Shown: positions 26,512 to 35,974 of the stretch, piece after piece | Position numbering within the stretch: position 1 is the first letter of the stretch | Layout: each line of letters starts with the position of its first letter | Source of the DNA: Caballeronia sp. GAFFF1 | Lineage (GTDB): Bacteria > Pseudomonadota > Gammaproteobacteria > Burkholderiales > Burkholderiaceae | Direction of reading: 5' to 3' | Length of the DNA: 64,000 nucleotides | Assembly: GCF_023630705.1 (NCBI RefSeq) | Contig: NZ_JALQEM010000038.1 | Span: 1-64,000 of the forward strand | Made by a program: the position numbers and the translations under genes | Notes under the pieces: model-generated | Database searches by the model: none | Seen by the model: the letters and a program-made list of their open reading frames with translations, nothing else | What the model was told of the DNA's origin: nothing

Positions 26512-27545
26512 GTTCTTTTGATGGCTACGACGTTGGGCAAAGCCGGTCCGTGCCGCGCGTCGTGAGACGGCGGCGGCTACGGCTTGCGATGGTTGTTACC
26601 GCGGGTGTTGCTACTGCGCGGCGGCGCTAGGGCGCAAAGGCGTCAGGCATGGATGCGTCTCCCTCTCGAATCGTTATGCCGCGTGGGGTCATCGGCGTGG
26701 ACGTTGGTACCGGCTACAAAATGGCTTCGACGCGGCCGGCGTGAAAGGCCGGGTTTACCAGTGCGTAGATGGTTCGAGTATGCGAGGCGGGCGAAGGCTC
26801 CCATGAGCGGAGCCTTGTGGTGAGAAGACTTTCGAAGGATGACTGGCCGACTCATCGACGCGTAGCCGCGCTTCTCGGTCGAGAAGGCCGATAAATAAAA
26901 CTGATGCGGTTGTGAGGCGTTTCGTATAGAACTGCGGTTCGCTGGTTGTTTGCAAAAGAAAGCTGAACCGGTTCGAGCAAAGCGGTTTCAAGGAAACGGA
27001 GCAAATGAATCTGGTCTCGAACCCGCGTTGCCCGCTTCTGCTCGCAATGGAACCTGTTCCCAGCGCGCTGAACCACCGACTTCACGCAAGTTATCGGGCG
27101 CCTGCAGACGTCCATGTTTGCAATGCCATTGGGCGGGCGCTTTCTGCAATGGCGGTGCGGTGTCCCAACCGCCGGGGCTAGACGACCAGAATAGTATGGC
27201 CCTCACAGAGTCAACGACTTACGTACCTTGTTGCAAACAAACCTGTCTCGGCAGTTCCTTTTTGCAAATGAAACCTGTATTGACCGATCCTGACAACAGC
27301 GGTAGTGCCGCCGTTCGCGGCAGCAGGCCGGCGTATTTGTGTCGCGCCCGGTCATGCGTTGCACGCGTCGGCATACACGACCTTGATCTGCAACGTCGGC
27401 GGAAATGAATCGCTGAGCATTTGCCCGAGACGGCATCGACGTTGCCGGAGGCGTTTTTGAAATTTGCCGGCGGATGACCCATGAAACGCTTATCGGCGTG
27501 GCGCCGTCTGCGTTTGCGGCCATCTTCCACGACCTTAGTCGACTT
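26512..27545. other. Gene-poor region with probable coding remnants
   Basis: About 1 kb without a recognisable gene. The part before 26600 should hold the porin promoter. Between about 27370 and 27540 on the plus strand, short readable peptides appear in shifting frames (one ends LPEAFLKFAGG and a new frame starts MTHETLIGVAPSAF with ATGA overlap), which looks like decayed genes. I could not assign a family. Confidence 0.4.
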
Positions 27546-27875
27546 TCACGACGCTTCGCTCACTACGGAATTGCTGTTGATCTGCCTGATGACGGCCTCC
27601 ATCAAGCCGGGAAACCGGGCATCCAACTCCGCGCGCCGCAGTGAATTCTGATGTACGGTGCCGGCAACGCGCGTACGCACCAGGCCCGCTTCTCGGAGGA
27701 TACGGAAATGATGGGAGACACTTGACTTCGGTCGACCGCCGTCAAGCTCGCCGCAGGTCGCCTCGTCTACCGTCGATAGTTGACGAACGATCTCAAGGCG
27801 CACCGGGTCGCTAAGAGCGTGGAAGAGCCGCCCGAGCGTGAAGTCCTCGGCGGCAGGATGGGTATAGGTGCGCAT
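27546..27875 (-). CDS. ArsR-family winged-helix regulator
   Basis: A 109-residue ArsR/SmtB-type repressor. The winged helix is clear: LFHALSDPVRLEIVRQLS, then CGELDGGRPKSSVSHHFRILREAGLVRTRVAGTVHQNSLR. The metal-site motif ELCVCDL is absent, with only one Cys (TCGEL), so it more likely senses an organic or redox signal than a metal. The frame is open to 27902; MRTYTHPAAEDF at 27875 is a natural start. It is divergent from an OYE-family gene, with a palindrome between the two. Confidence 0.88.
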   Translation of the reverse strand: MRTYTHPAAEDFTLGRLFHALSDPVRLEIVRQLSTVDEATCGELDGGRPKSSVSHHFRILREAGLVRTRVAGTVHQNSLRRAELDARFPGLMEAVIRQINSNSVVSEAS

Positions 27876-27911
27876 TGTGCAAACGATAGTGGGTTCTGCC
27901 ATACTCGCTAG

Positions 27912-27927
27912 TTCGATATTTATCGAA
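27912..27927. promoter_or_regulatory. Inverted repeat, probable ArsR operator
   Basis: TTCGATA-TT-TATCGAA is a perfect inverted repeat in the 88-base space between the divergent ArsR and OYE genes. ArsR-type repressors bind AT-rich inverted repeats of this size, often with ATA...TAT cores. It lies 36 bases upstream of the OYE start and is well placed to control both genes. Confidence 0.65.
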
Positions 27928-27963
27928 ATAACGTACGAGCCTCATGAACGGGAGTTTAGCCTG

Positions 27964-29061
27964 ATGTCCGCATTGTTTCAGCCCTACAAGCTCAAAGATG
28001 TTTCCTTACGCAACCGCATCGCAATTCCACCGATGTGCCAGTACACGGCCGAGGACGGCTTGATCAACGACTGGCACCGCGTGCACTTGGCCGGTTTGGC
28101 CCGTGGCGGTGCAGGGCTGGTGATCGTCGAGGCAACGGCCGTGTCGCCCGAGGGCCGGATTACACCGGGCTGCGCGGGCATCTGGACCGACGAGCAGGCG
28201 CAGGCGTTCGCGCCCGTGGTCGCATCGATCAAGGCAGCGGGCGCGGTACCGGGCATTCAGATCGGTCACGCGGGCCGCAAAGCCAGCGCGAATAAACCGT
28301 GGGAAGGCGACGATCACATCGCCGACAGCGATCCCCGAGGCTGGGCAACTCTCGCGCCCTCGGCAATCCCCTTCGGCGGCGGTCTGTCGAAAGTACCCAA
28401 AGCGATGACGCTCGACGACATCGCGCGCGTTCGCGAAGATTTCGTCGCCGCTGCGAAGCGAGCGCGTGACGCGGGCTTCGAGTGGCTCGAGTTGCACTTC
28501 GCGCACGGCTACCTCGGCCAAAGCTTCTTTTCCACGCACTCCAACCAACGCGACGACACGTACGGCGGCAGCCTAGAGAACCGCAGTCGCTTCCTGCTGG
28601 AAACGCTGGCCGCTGTACGCAAGGTGTGGCCGGAGCATCTGCCGTTGACGGCGCGCTTCGGCGTGATCGAATACGACGGCCGCGACGAAGAAACGCTCGC
28701 TGAGTCGATCGAACTCGCGAAGAATTTCAAGCGTGAGGGACTGGACATGCTGAGCGTCAGCGTGGGCTTTTCCACGCCGACCGCGGCAATTCCGTGGGCG
28801 CCGGCGTTTCTCGCGCCGATCGCGGAGCGCGTGCGCCGTGAGGCCGGCATTCCGGTTTCGTCGGCATGGGGCATCGATACGCCCGAACTGGCGGACCGTT
28901 CGGTGAAGAACGCTCAACTGGATCTGGTGATGGTTGGCCGCGCGCACTTGGCCGATCCGCACTGGCCGTACCATGCGGCGAAGAAGCTGGGTATCGAGCG
29001 CCCGTCGTGGACGCTGCCGGCACCGTACGCGCATTGGCTCGAACGCTATGCGGTTGCGTGA
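27964..29061 (+). CDS. Old yellow enzyme family NADH:flavin oxidoreductase (YqjM-like)
   Basis: A 365-residue FMN-dependent ene-reductase. The N-terminus IAIPPMCQYTAEDG carries the Cys that marks the YqjM (thermophilic-like) class. GIQIGHAGRKAS has the substrate-binding His and Arg-Lys. The block HFAHGYLGQSFFSTHSNQR and YGGSLENRSRF completes the fold. It reduces activated C=C bonds of enones, nitro compounds or electrophilic stress products with NAD(P)H. The frame is open to 27868; MSALFQPYKLKDV at 27964 is the family start. The divergent ArsR gene probably regulates it. Confidence 0.93.
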   Translation: MSALFQPYKLKDVSLRNRIAIPPMCQYTAEDGLINDWHRVHLAGLARGGAGLVIVEATAVSPEGRITPGCAGIWTDEQAQAFAPVVASIKAAGAVPGIQIGHAGRKASANKPWEGDDHIADSDPRGWATLAPSAIPFGGGLSKVPKAMTLDDIARVREDFVAAAKRARDAGFEWLELHFAHGYLGQSFFSTHSNQRDDTYGGSLENRSRFLLETLAAVRKVWPEHLPLTARFGVIEYDGRDEETLAESIELAKNFKREGLDMLSVSVGFSTPTAAIPWAPAFLAPIAERVRREAGIPVSSAWGIDTPELADRSVKNAQLDLVMVGRAHLADPHWPYHAAKKLGIERPSWTLPAPYAHWLERYAVA

Positions 29062-30117
29062 GCTTACGCGTCGGTCGTAGTTGTGCTGATGTGCTGATGT
29101 GTCGTTTGCCTTGAGTGCGGTGCGTCGGGGCAGACGGCATATTTTGTTGCTGCCGCGCGCGCCCGGCCCCGCGTGTTGCGACACGCTGGAAGTGACTCGG
29201 AGTTTGATTGAAAGGCGGTTATGTGGAGGGCGGCATTCATAGAGCGCATCAAGATGCCGCCATCCGAAACCTTGGGTAACGGGTAAGTTCACTCATAGAA
29301 GCCAGCAGCCGACGCGCCGCGCGAACGACACGTCGGCCGGCTTCCGCGATGCATCTCGCAGGAAAGCGTTTCTCGGGGCTTGGCTCGATCAGGCAGCATT
29401 TCGGTGGGCAGACCGCAGACATCAGATGACGCAGCATGTCCGTGCGCCATACTCGAAAGACCCATCGCCGCCTCGCATGGTTGGACCGTCGACGTTCGGC
29501 TCGAGCATACTATTCGATACGTTCGTGCAACCAGAAACGTAGGCTATGCAGCGCCTCGAGACACTTGCCTATACGATGGTCAGCCTGCGCCACGAACACT
29601 GCGCGTCAGTGCAGCGCATCCCGACTATTCTTGGCGCGAGGTACTGTTAATCGGCCCGGCAAGGCCATATGCATTGTTGGAACTGTTGCGTGTTCGACGG
29701 GCCGAAATTGTGCGGCTCCCGATGGAAATAGCAGGTCACGGCATCGCCACCGCCCAGGGCGTTGCAGATCAGCGAAGAAGCGGTGCATTTGCCGGGCTAG
29801 GCATGTGCCTGAACGGTTGCTCACCGCCTGGTTGTTACCGCTACTGTATCCGAGGCTGATGGGTTAGCGCTGCCTCTAGAAGCGAAGCGCAATGACAATG
29901 CACAGTTGCGGTTCCTGTCGGCAGCGGTAGGTTTCCTCTCTCCAACGGTGCTGCCGCCTCATTGCTTTGATAAACGCTGCAGTATGCGCAGGCGGGCGCC
30001 GCTACCGGCTGCGCAACATGCGCCTTCAGTTTGCAGATCGTCGGAAAACGGGTTTGCGAAACACCCTACGCGCCAAAAGGCCGGAAGACTGTCGCGCCGT
30101 TTTGTTCGTTGGCCGTC
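29062..30117. other. Gene-poor region downstream of the OYE gene
   Basis: Just over 1 kb with no supported gene. Several overlapping short frames exist near 29380-29870, none with a recognisable product. Composition is slightly lower in GC than the flanks. It leads into a metC remnant at 30118-30260, so the whole stretch is probably decayed sequence. Confidence 0.4.
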
Positions 30118-30260
30118 CGGGATGAGCGCGAGGCTTTCGTAGCCGCCCCACGACGCGCCGATGCCGAACAGCCGCAGCGCATCGACAAACGCGACGGCAT
30201 CGGCGTGAGACGCTTGGCGCAAGGCGAACGACACGAGCCCGTTCGCGCCAATATCGCTAG
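30118..30260 (-). pseudogene. Remnant of a cystathionine beta-lyase-like (MetC) gene
   Basis: On the minus strand this stretch reads DIGANGLVSFALRQ, then AFVDALRLFGIGASWGGYE and SLALIP. This is the late-middle part of PLP-dependent cystathionine lyases, where the motif SWGGYESL is highly typical. No start, lysine-site region or C-terminus is present, and the frame soon runs into unrelated sequence. About 45 of some 390 residues remain. It is a fragment, not a functional gene. Confidence 0.7.
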
Positions 30261-30363
30261 AAAGCGGCCATTGGCATCTCGCCGCCCGAAAGCGGCCAGT
30301 CGTCAGCGCACGTTCGCGGAGATCAGGGGGCGCAAAGACTGGGCGGAGGCAGGCCGCCGCGCG

Positions 30364-31314
30364 CTAGGAGAGCTTCATGCTCGATCGGCAACTGGCTTTG
30401 GCCTCAGTAGTGATCCACTTGCCGAAAACCTTGACGGCTTCGTCCTCTGCACGATCCACGTTGACGACCATCGTATAATCTGGCCCGCGCCAAACGGGTC
30501 CCTGCAACGGACACACGAGCCGCCCGGCGGCGATCTCCCGTTCGATGAGAGGCAGAGACGCCAGGGTCACGCCGAGGCCCTCCGTCGCGGCGGCCAATTG
30601 CAGGAACACGTGATCGAAATGAAGATCACGCGCACCCTGCATGGCCGGTTCTCCCGCCTCGCGCAGCCATTCCGACCATGCCGTGCGAGTGGTTGTTGAA
30701 TGTAGCCAGGTATGGCTGCGCAAATCGGCAATCGTGCCGAGCGGACGGCTGATCAACGCCTTAGGACTGCATGCGGGCAAGCGCAGGTCGGGCATCAGGA
30801 CCGATGACTTGATGCCCGCAGCGTCCTCGGGTCCAGAACGCAGGCCGATGTCGAACGCGTCGCTGACGTAGCGGAGCCGGCGTGACGTAGTCGAAAGCCT
30901 TACATCCACGTCGGGGTAAAGCGCCTGGAAATTCGCCAGCCGGGGAATGAGCCAGCACAGCGCGAAACTCGCCAGCGCATTCACGCGCACCACGCCCTTG
31001 ATTCGGCGGGTGATCGATTCTTGCCGCAACCGGCCGACCGAACTGCCCAGCCGTGCGAAGGCACCGTTGACATCGACGAGCAGTGTCGTTCCCTCGTCAG
31101 TTAGCACAACGCCGCGCGCACGACGCTCGAACAACGGAACGCCGAACCAGTCTTCCAGCATGCGGATACGCTTGCCCACGGCCCAATGCGTCACGTGAAG
31201 TTCGTTCGCCGCGCCCGCGAAACTGCCGAGACGGGCCACCGCTTCGAAGTACCGCAAGGCATTCAAGGGGGGCAATGCTTCGGCATCTGCGGCGGCGGGC
31301 TTTTTAGTGCTCAT
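30364..31314 (-). CDS. LysR-family transcriptional regulator (GcvA-like)
   Basis: A 316-residue LysR regulator. The DNA-binding part is LNALRYFEAVARLGSFAGAANELHVTHWAVGKRIRMLEDW in two blocks, and the effector domain follows with LPLIEREIAAGRLVCPL. The layout PLNALR...FE resembles the GcvA/AmpR branch. It is divergent from an MFS transporter gene across 128 bases, so that gene is its probable target. N-terminal residues 1-14 (Ala/Lys-rich) are an unusual extension, but the ATG at 31314 is the only good start. Confidence 0.9.
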   Translation of the reverse strand: MSTKKPAAADAEALPPLNALRYFEAVARLGSFAGAANELHVTHWAVGKRIRMLEDWFGVPLFERRARGVVLTDEGTTLLVDVNGAFARLGSSVGRLRQESITRRIKGVVRVNALASFALCWLIPRLANFQALYPDVDVRLSTTSRRLRYVSDAFDIGLRSGPEDAAGIKSSVLMPDLRLPACSPKALISRPLGTIADLRSHTWLHSTTTRTAWSEWLREAGEPAMQGARDLHFDHVFLQLAAATEGLGVTLASLPLIEREIAAGRLVCPLQGPVWRGPDYTMVVNVDRAEDEAVKVFGKWITTEAKASCRSSMKLS

Positions 31315-31442
31315 CGGTGACTTTTTCTCCCGTGAGCGCCAATTTTATGTCAGTTGTTGCGCGGGTGTCCCAACCGTACACTTCAGACACCTTGCGACGT
31401 GCTATACGACGTAACCTGCACCCGCGCTCCCTGATCTATTGC

Positions 31443-32660
31443 ATGCGACTGTTCTCCCTCTCCGCGCCGACGACGACCCCAGCCGAACACACCGATCCGT
31501 CCCGCTCCGCGCGCCGCAAACGGGCTCTATGGATCTCATGCGCGGCACACGCGTTGCACGACGGCTACACGGACATGATCTACGCGCTGTTGCCTGTATG
31601 GCAGGCGGATTTCGGCCTCGGCTACGGTGCGCTCGCGCTGTTGCGAGGCATGTACGCGGGCACCATGGCGACGCTGCAAGTGCCGGCTGGCAGCCTGGCG
31701 CGCGTCCTGGGCACGCGCGCGACCCTCGCCATCGGCACTCTGCTCGCGGCACTGGGCTATGCCATCGCAGGCATGTCGGGCTCTCTGATGGGTCTGTGCG
31801 TCGCGCTCGCGGTGTCGGGCTGCGGATCGAGCACGCAGCATCCGCTGGCGTCGGGAGTGGTGTCTAGTGCATACGGACGCGACGCCCGCGCGCCGCTCAG
31901 CGTCTATAACTTCGCGGGTGATCTCGGCAAGTCCACGCTGCCCGCGGCTGTTTCGCTGCTTATCACCTTCATGCCGTGGCGTCATGCGCTTTGGGCGATG
32001 TCGACCATCGGCATTCTCACCGGGTTAGTCATTGCACTTTTTCTCCCTTCGGCGCGCAACATCGAGCCGCCACGAGACGAAGCGATGGCCAGGGAAGGCG
32101 CGGCGGGGTCGCGCACCGGCTTCTCGCTGCTGTTCGGGATCGGCGTGCTCGACACGGCTGTGCGAATGGGCTTGCTCACGTTTCTACCCTTTCTCCTGCG
32201 CTCGAAGGGCATCTCGCCTCAGATGATGAGTACGGCGCTGGCGCTGGTTTTCATGGGCGGCGCCGCGGGCAAGTTTGCCTGCGGTGCGCTCGGCGCGCGC
32301 GTGGGCGTCATAGGAACGGTGTTCACAACCGAAGGCGCCACCGCGCTGCTGATTCTTGCCATGATCTGGCTGCCGCTCTCGCCCGCGATGATCCTGCTGC
32401 CGCTGCTCGGCGTGATGCTCAACGGCACGTCATCAGTGCTTTACGGCACGGTCCCCGAACTCGCCGCGGCTGGCGGCACCGAGCGGGCGTTTGCGCTCTT
32501 TTACACTGGCACCATCGCATCGGGAGCACTTGCTCCGGTCGCGTACGGGCTGTTGGGCGATCGGATCGGCGTGTACGGCGCGACGATCGCGACCGCGGCC
32601 ACCGCGCTAGCCATCTTTCCGTTAGCGCTGGCGCTTCGCCGTCATCTAAGGGCGACGTGA
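31443..32660 (+). CDS. Major facilitator superfamily transporter (Fsr-like)
   Basis: A 405-residue transporter with about twelve membrane segments. Helix 1 carries SCAAHALHDGYTDMIYALLPVW, the pattern of the fosmidomycin-resistance (Fsr) group, and helix 5 has GCGSSTQHPLAS. The frame is open to 31317, but upstream residues look untranslated; MRLFSLSAP at 31443 is the better start, without a strong ribosome site. It probably exports a drug-like or metabolic compound. Regulation by the divergent LysR gene is likely. A panE-like broken gene follows 40 bases downstream. Confidence 0.87.
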   Translation: MRLFSLSAPTTTPAEHTDPSRSARRKRALWISCAAHALHDGYTDMIYALLPVWQADFGLGYGALALLRGMYAGTMATLQVPAGSLARVLGTRATLAIGTLLAALGYAIAGMSGSLMGLCVALAVSGCGSSTQHPLASGVVSSAYGRDARAPLSVYNFAGDLGKSTLPAAVSLLITFMPWRHALWAMSTIGILTGLVIALFLPSARNIEPPRDEAMAREGAAGSRTGFSLLFGIGVLDTAVRMGLLTFLPFLLRSKGISPQMMSTALALVFMGGAAGKFACGALGARVGVIGTVFTTEGATALLILAMIWLPLSPAMILLPLLGVMLNGTSSVLYGTVPELAAAGGTERAFALFYTGTIASGALAPVAYGLLGDRIGVYGATIATAATALAIFPLALALRRHLRAT

Positions 32661-32700
32661 GTTGCCGAGTACGCGCGACGCTCGACAAACCAGGAAGCCT

Positions 32701-33595
32701 ATGAAGATGCACGACAATCCGACGATTGCCTTGGTGGGCCCCGGCGCGATCGGCGCCACTGTTGCCGCCTCGCTTCACGAAGCAGGACGTACGCCAGCGC
32801 TATTCGGCCGCACCGCACACGACCACCTGGACGTGCGATTCGACGGCGGCCAGATTCGCGTGCCCGGTCCCGTGCAGACAAACCCTGCGTGCATCGAAAC
32901 GACGTTCGATCTCGTCTTCGTCGCCGTGAAGACGACGCAGATCGAAGCTGCCTCGACGTGGTTGTCCGCGTTGTGCGGCGAAAAGACCGTGATTTGCGTG
33001 TTGCAGAACGGCGTGGAACAGAAGAGTCAGTTCGCCACTTACGTACCGCAACACCGTGTGCTGCCTTCGGTGGTCTGGTTTCCGGCTCAGCGCGAAGCCG
33101 ATGCCTCGGTATGGCTGCGTGGAAAGCCGAGACTCACGTTGCCAGACACTCGGGCGGCCCAGACTGTCGTGACGGCGTTGCGCGGCACACGCTGTTCCGT
33201 GGATGTGACCGAGGACTTCATCAGCATCGCGTGGCGGAAATTGCTTCAAAACGCAGTGGCCGGATTGATGGTGCTGACCGGCCGCCGAGCCGGCATGTAT
33301 TCCCGGTCCGATCGAACACCTGTCGCTCGCGTATCTAAAGGAATGCATTGAAGTCGCGCGTGCGGAAGGCGCGACGCTAGGCGATGAAGTAATGCGAGAA
33401 ATTGTCGATGGATTCCGGCGCGCCCCGGCTGACCTCGGTACATCGATCCTTGCAGACCGGCAAGCAGGCCGGCCGCTCGAATGGGAGAGCCGCAACGGCG
33501 TCATACAACGTTGCGGCCGAGCGCGCGGCATCGCGACGCCGGTCAGTAATCTGCTTTTGCCGCTGCTGGCAGCGGCAAGCGACGGGCCGGGGTAG
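32701..33595 (+). pseudogene. Frameshifted 2-dehydropantoate 2-reductase-like gene (ApbA/PanE family)
   Basis: The first frame (32701 to about 33300) reads IALVGPGAIGATVAASLHEA (the NADP-binding Gly motif), then VAVKTTQIEAA and AWRKLLQNAVAGLMVLTGRRAG. The family then continues in another frame from about 33302 with PGPIEHLSLAYLKECIEVAR and ends at 33595. The shift lies in about 33290-33305. Without it the product would be a normal length of about 298 residues. Original role: reduction of ketopantoate or a similar 2-keto acid. A sequencing error is the alternative. AGGAAG precedes the ATG, and it follows the MFS gene closely. Confidence 0.82.
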
Positions 33596-33964
33596 ACGCA
33601 GCACATCCATCTGCCTTCGCTCCTTGCATGCAAGACCGCATAAAGGTTTGACAGGCTATAGAGTCAATCGTCTGCCCGACTCTCTCACGTCTAAGCTCGG
33701 CAAACGGCAGAAGCTGGCCGCGTCGAGACGCTACCGCCCGCATGCGCTTGCCGAAAAGAGGTCGTTGAGGGAGGACCGATGAGGGATAGTGCAACCAAAC
33801 CGGACGGCCACCTCGACGGCCCCTTCATGGCCGATCGGCGCGCTCCCAGCGCTCCCCGCTTTGCGGCTCGGCGAAGCTTGCCCGGCTAGTGAGCGGCTGG
33901 TTGCCTCGTAGACGGGTCGATGGGGTGCCATCTCACGAAAGAGAGAACGGCACGTCGAGCTGGA
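33596..33964. other. Intergenic stretch, nothing recognised
   Basis: About 370 bases between the broken panE-like gene and the tautomerase gene, which are convergent. Short frames on both strands have no ribosome sites and no recognisable product. No clear terminator hairpin was seen. Confidence 0.45.
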
Positions 33965-34210
33965 TCAAGAGTCCACTCGCCGAACCGGAGCAAGTTGATT
34001 GCGGTAGTCGGACAGCGGCAGCCCGCCCTGTCCGATGTCATCGATCTCGTGTTCGTGGAAGATTACAGTGGTATCTTGGTGCGGCTTACCCATTACCGTG
34101 AAGAGCAGGTCGGCGATGCCTTTGTACACGGCGGCTTTCTGCTCGCGGGTTGTGCGTTCCTCGTGTGGGAGGGTGCCTTCACGGGTTACAAGGATATTCA
34201 CAATCGGCAT
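33965..34210 (-). CDS. 4-oxalocrotonate tautomerase family protein
   Basis: An 81-residue tautomerase. The N-terminus MPIVNILVTREG would leave the catalytic Pro1 after Met removal. KAAVYKGIADLLFTVMGKPHQDTTVIFHE is the family core with its beta-alpha-beta pattern. Members interconvert keto and enol forms or dehalogenate small acids. GGAG precedes the ATG. It lies 51 bases downstream of an SDR gene, with which it probably shares a transcript, and both are divergent from a LysR gene. Confidence 0.85.
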   Translation of the reverse strand: MPIVNILVTREGTLPHEERTTREQKAAVYKGIADLLFTVMGKPHQDTTVIFHEHEIDDIGQGGLPLSDYRNQLAPVRRVDS

Positions 34211-34261
34211 ACGGTTCTCCAGGAGAAGGGGGAGGCGCTTGTTGCGCGCCTCCTTTGCAGT

Positions 34262-34969
34262 TCAGCGCCCTGCGATAAGACCGCCATCGACGTGAAGGAT
34301 CTCGCCGGTCGAGAAGGCCGCGTCTTCGAGGTAGAGCACCGCTCGAACAATATCTTCGACCTCACCTAGCTTGTTCATGGGGTGAAAGGCAGCCAGCTTC
34401 TCCACCATGCTCGGATCGTGCATGGGCGTGCGGATAACGCCCGGCGCGACTGCGTTCACGCGGATGCCGCGTGTGGCGTACTCGATCGCCATGCTCTTGG
34501 TGGCGGAATTCATCCCGCCCTTGGTCAGCATCGCGAGGAAAGCGGGAGAGCGAGAGCTGGCGAATTCCGCCGTCGAGGCTGTGATCTGGACAACGTGTCC
34601 GCTGCCTTGTTTCAACATCACCGGAATGACTTGCTGGGTAGTGAAAAAGAAACCGTCGAGATTGGTCTTTAGCTTGAGACGGTAATCTTCTTCGGTGTAT
34701 TCGGTAAATGCCTTGCCGATAAAGATGCCGGCGTTGTTCACCAGCGTGTCGATGCGGCCAAACCGGTCCAGCGCTGCAGCAACCACACGCTTGCCGGTCT
34801 CCGGGTCACCGATGTCGCCCGCGACGGTTAGAAGGTCCGGGTCGGCTGAAGGCTGAATCGAGCGCGACGTCGCAACCACGCCGTAGCCGCGCGCGCGATA
34901 AGCCTTGACGATGCCCTCCCCCATACCTTGCGAAGCGCCGGTGACAATGGCTACCTTTTTCTGATCCAT
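34262..34969 (-). CDS. Short-chain dehydrogenase/reductase
   Basis: A 235-residue SDR. The cofactor loop is TGASQGMGEGI near residue 10, with NNAG, a long segment QITASTAEFASS holding the catalytic Ser region, and a C-terminal cofactor part NAVAPGVIRTPMHDP. The usual Tyr-x3-Lys is not visible: the corresponding block reads FLAMLTKGGMNS, where Leu-x-Lys-like residues stand in place of Tyr. Catalytic competence is therefore in doubt. The much longer open frame to 35512 is spurious; GGAGAAAAATC before the ATG at 34969 fixes the start. Divergent from a LysR gene, followed by a tautomerase. Confidence 0.85.
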   Translation of the reverse strand: MDQKKVAIVTGASQGMGEGIVKAYRARGYGVVATSRSIQPSADPDLLTVAGDIGDPETGKRVVAAALDRFGRIDTLVNNAGIFIGKAFTEYTEEDYRLKLKTNLDGFFFTTQQVIPVMLKQGSGHVVQITASTAEFASSRSPAFLAMLTKGGMNSATKSMAIEYATRGIRVNAVAPGVIRTPMHDPSMVEKLAAFHPMNKLGEVEDIVRAVLYLEDAAFSTGEILHVDGGLIAGR

Positions 34970-35077
34970 GATTTTTCTCCTGGCTGTTGACTGAACTTGG
35001 GATGCCGTTGGCATCTCGTGGTATGGACAGGAGGTTAGCGCTGGACTTCGTGAACGGGGAGTCGCTATCCTTGCGCA

Positions 35078-35974
35078 ATGGCTGATAAAAAACGCACAGA
35101 ACTCGACTGGCAGGACATGAGGATTTTTCTGGCGCTGGGACGCTACGGAAGCCTGTCTGCCACGGCACGCGCACTGCGCGTCAATCATGCAACGGTCGCC
35201 CGCCGTGTTCAGTCTCTTGAGGAGAGCGCGGGTCAGAAACTGGTCGAGCGCAGGCCAGAAGGATACGTACTGACCCCTGCGGGAAGAAATACGTTGCAGG
35301 TCGCAGCGGAGATGGAAGCTGCAGCGCAGAGAGTGCAGCATGCCGGCGCGAGCGATGGAGTCGGCAGCCTTCGAGGCCTGGTGCGTATAAATGCACCGCC
35401 CGCGCTGACACAGGGCTTCATGCTCGCCCGCCTTACCCGTCTCACCGAGTCCTATCCCGGTATTGACATTGATCTTGCGACGAACCTTCGTTCGGTCAGT
35501 CTCGAGCGTCACAAAGCAGATATCGCCGTGCGCGTGGGTCGCCTTGCCGACGCGGACCTGATTGCCAAGTCACTCGGCCTCATGTCGTTCGGCTTCTATG
35601 GCGCAGCAGCGCAGTGCGAACGAGTCGAACGAGGAGAGCCGCCCGTTTTTATAAGTTTCAACGAGGAAAGCGCCGACATGCCCGGCACGGGCTGGTTGTC
35701 GCAACATTTCCCTCACTGTCGCGTTTCATTCCGCGCTGAAAACCACATCCTGCAAGCTATTGCGGCTCGCGACGGCGCGGGTTTAGCTTTGCTGCCCCAT
35801 TATCTAGGGCGAAGTCTGTCTGGCTTGCGCTTGTCCGCCCTAGGGCCGCTGCCTCCCCCGCGAGATATGTGGCTTCTCATACGCAGGCAGGACCGTAACG
35901 TGCCGACGCTAAGGGTGGTTACGCAGCACCTGATCGATTCATTCAAGGAAAGCGAGACGCTTTTCGGCGCGTGA
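35078..35974 (+). CDS. LysR-family transcriptional regulator
   Basis: A 298-residue LysR regulator with DNA-binding part WQDMRIFLALGRYGSLSATA, then ARALRVNHATVARRVQSLEE. The VNHATVARRVQ recognition helix is typical of a LysR subgroup that controls divergent dehydrogenases. The effector domain follows from about residue 90, with GAGLALLPHYLG near the end. It is divergent from the SDR/tautomerase pair across 108 bases and is the likely regulator of that pair. Confidence 0.9.
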   Translation: MADKKRTELDWQDMRIFLALGRYGSLSATARALRVNHATVARRVQSLEESAGQKLVERRPEGYVLTPAGRNTLQVAAEMEAAAQRVQHAGASDGVGSLRGLVRINAPPALTQGFMLARLTRLTESYPGIDIDLATNLRSVSLERHKADIAVRVGRLADADLIAKSLGLMSFGFYGAAAQCERVERGEPPVFISFNEESADMPGTGWLSQHFPHCRVSFRAENHILQAIAARDGAGLALLPHYLGRSLSGLRLSALGPLPPPRDMWLLIRRQDRNVPTLRVVTQHLIDSFKESETLFGA

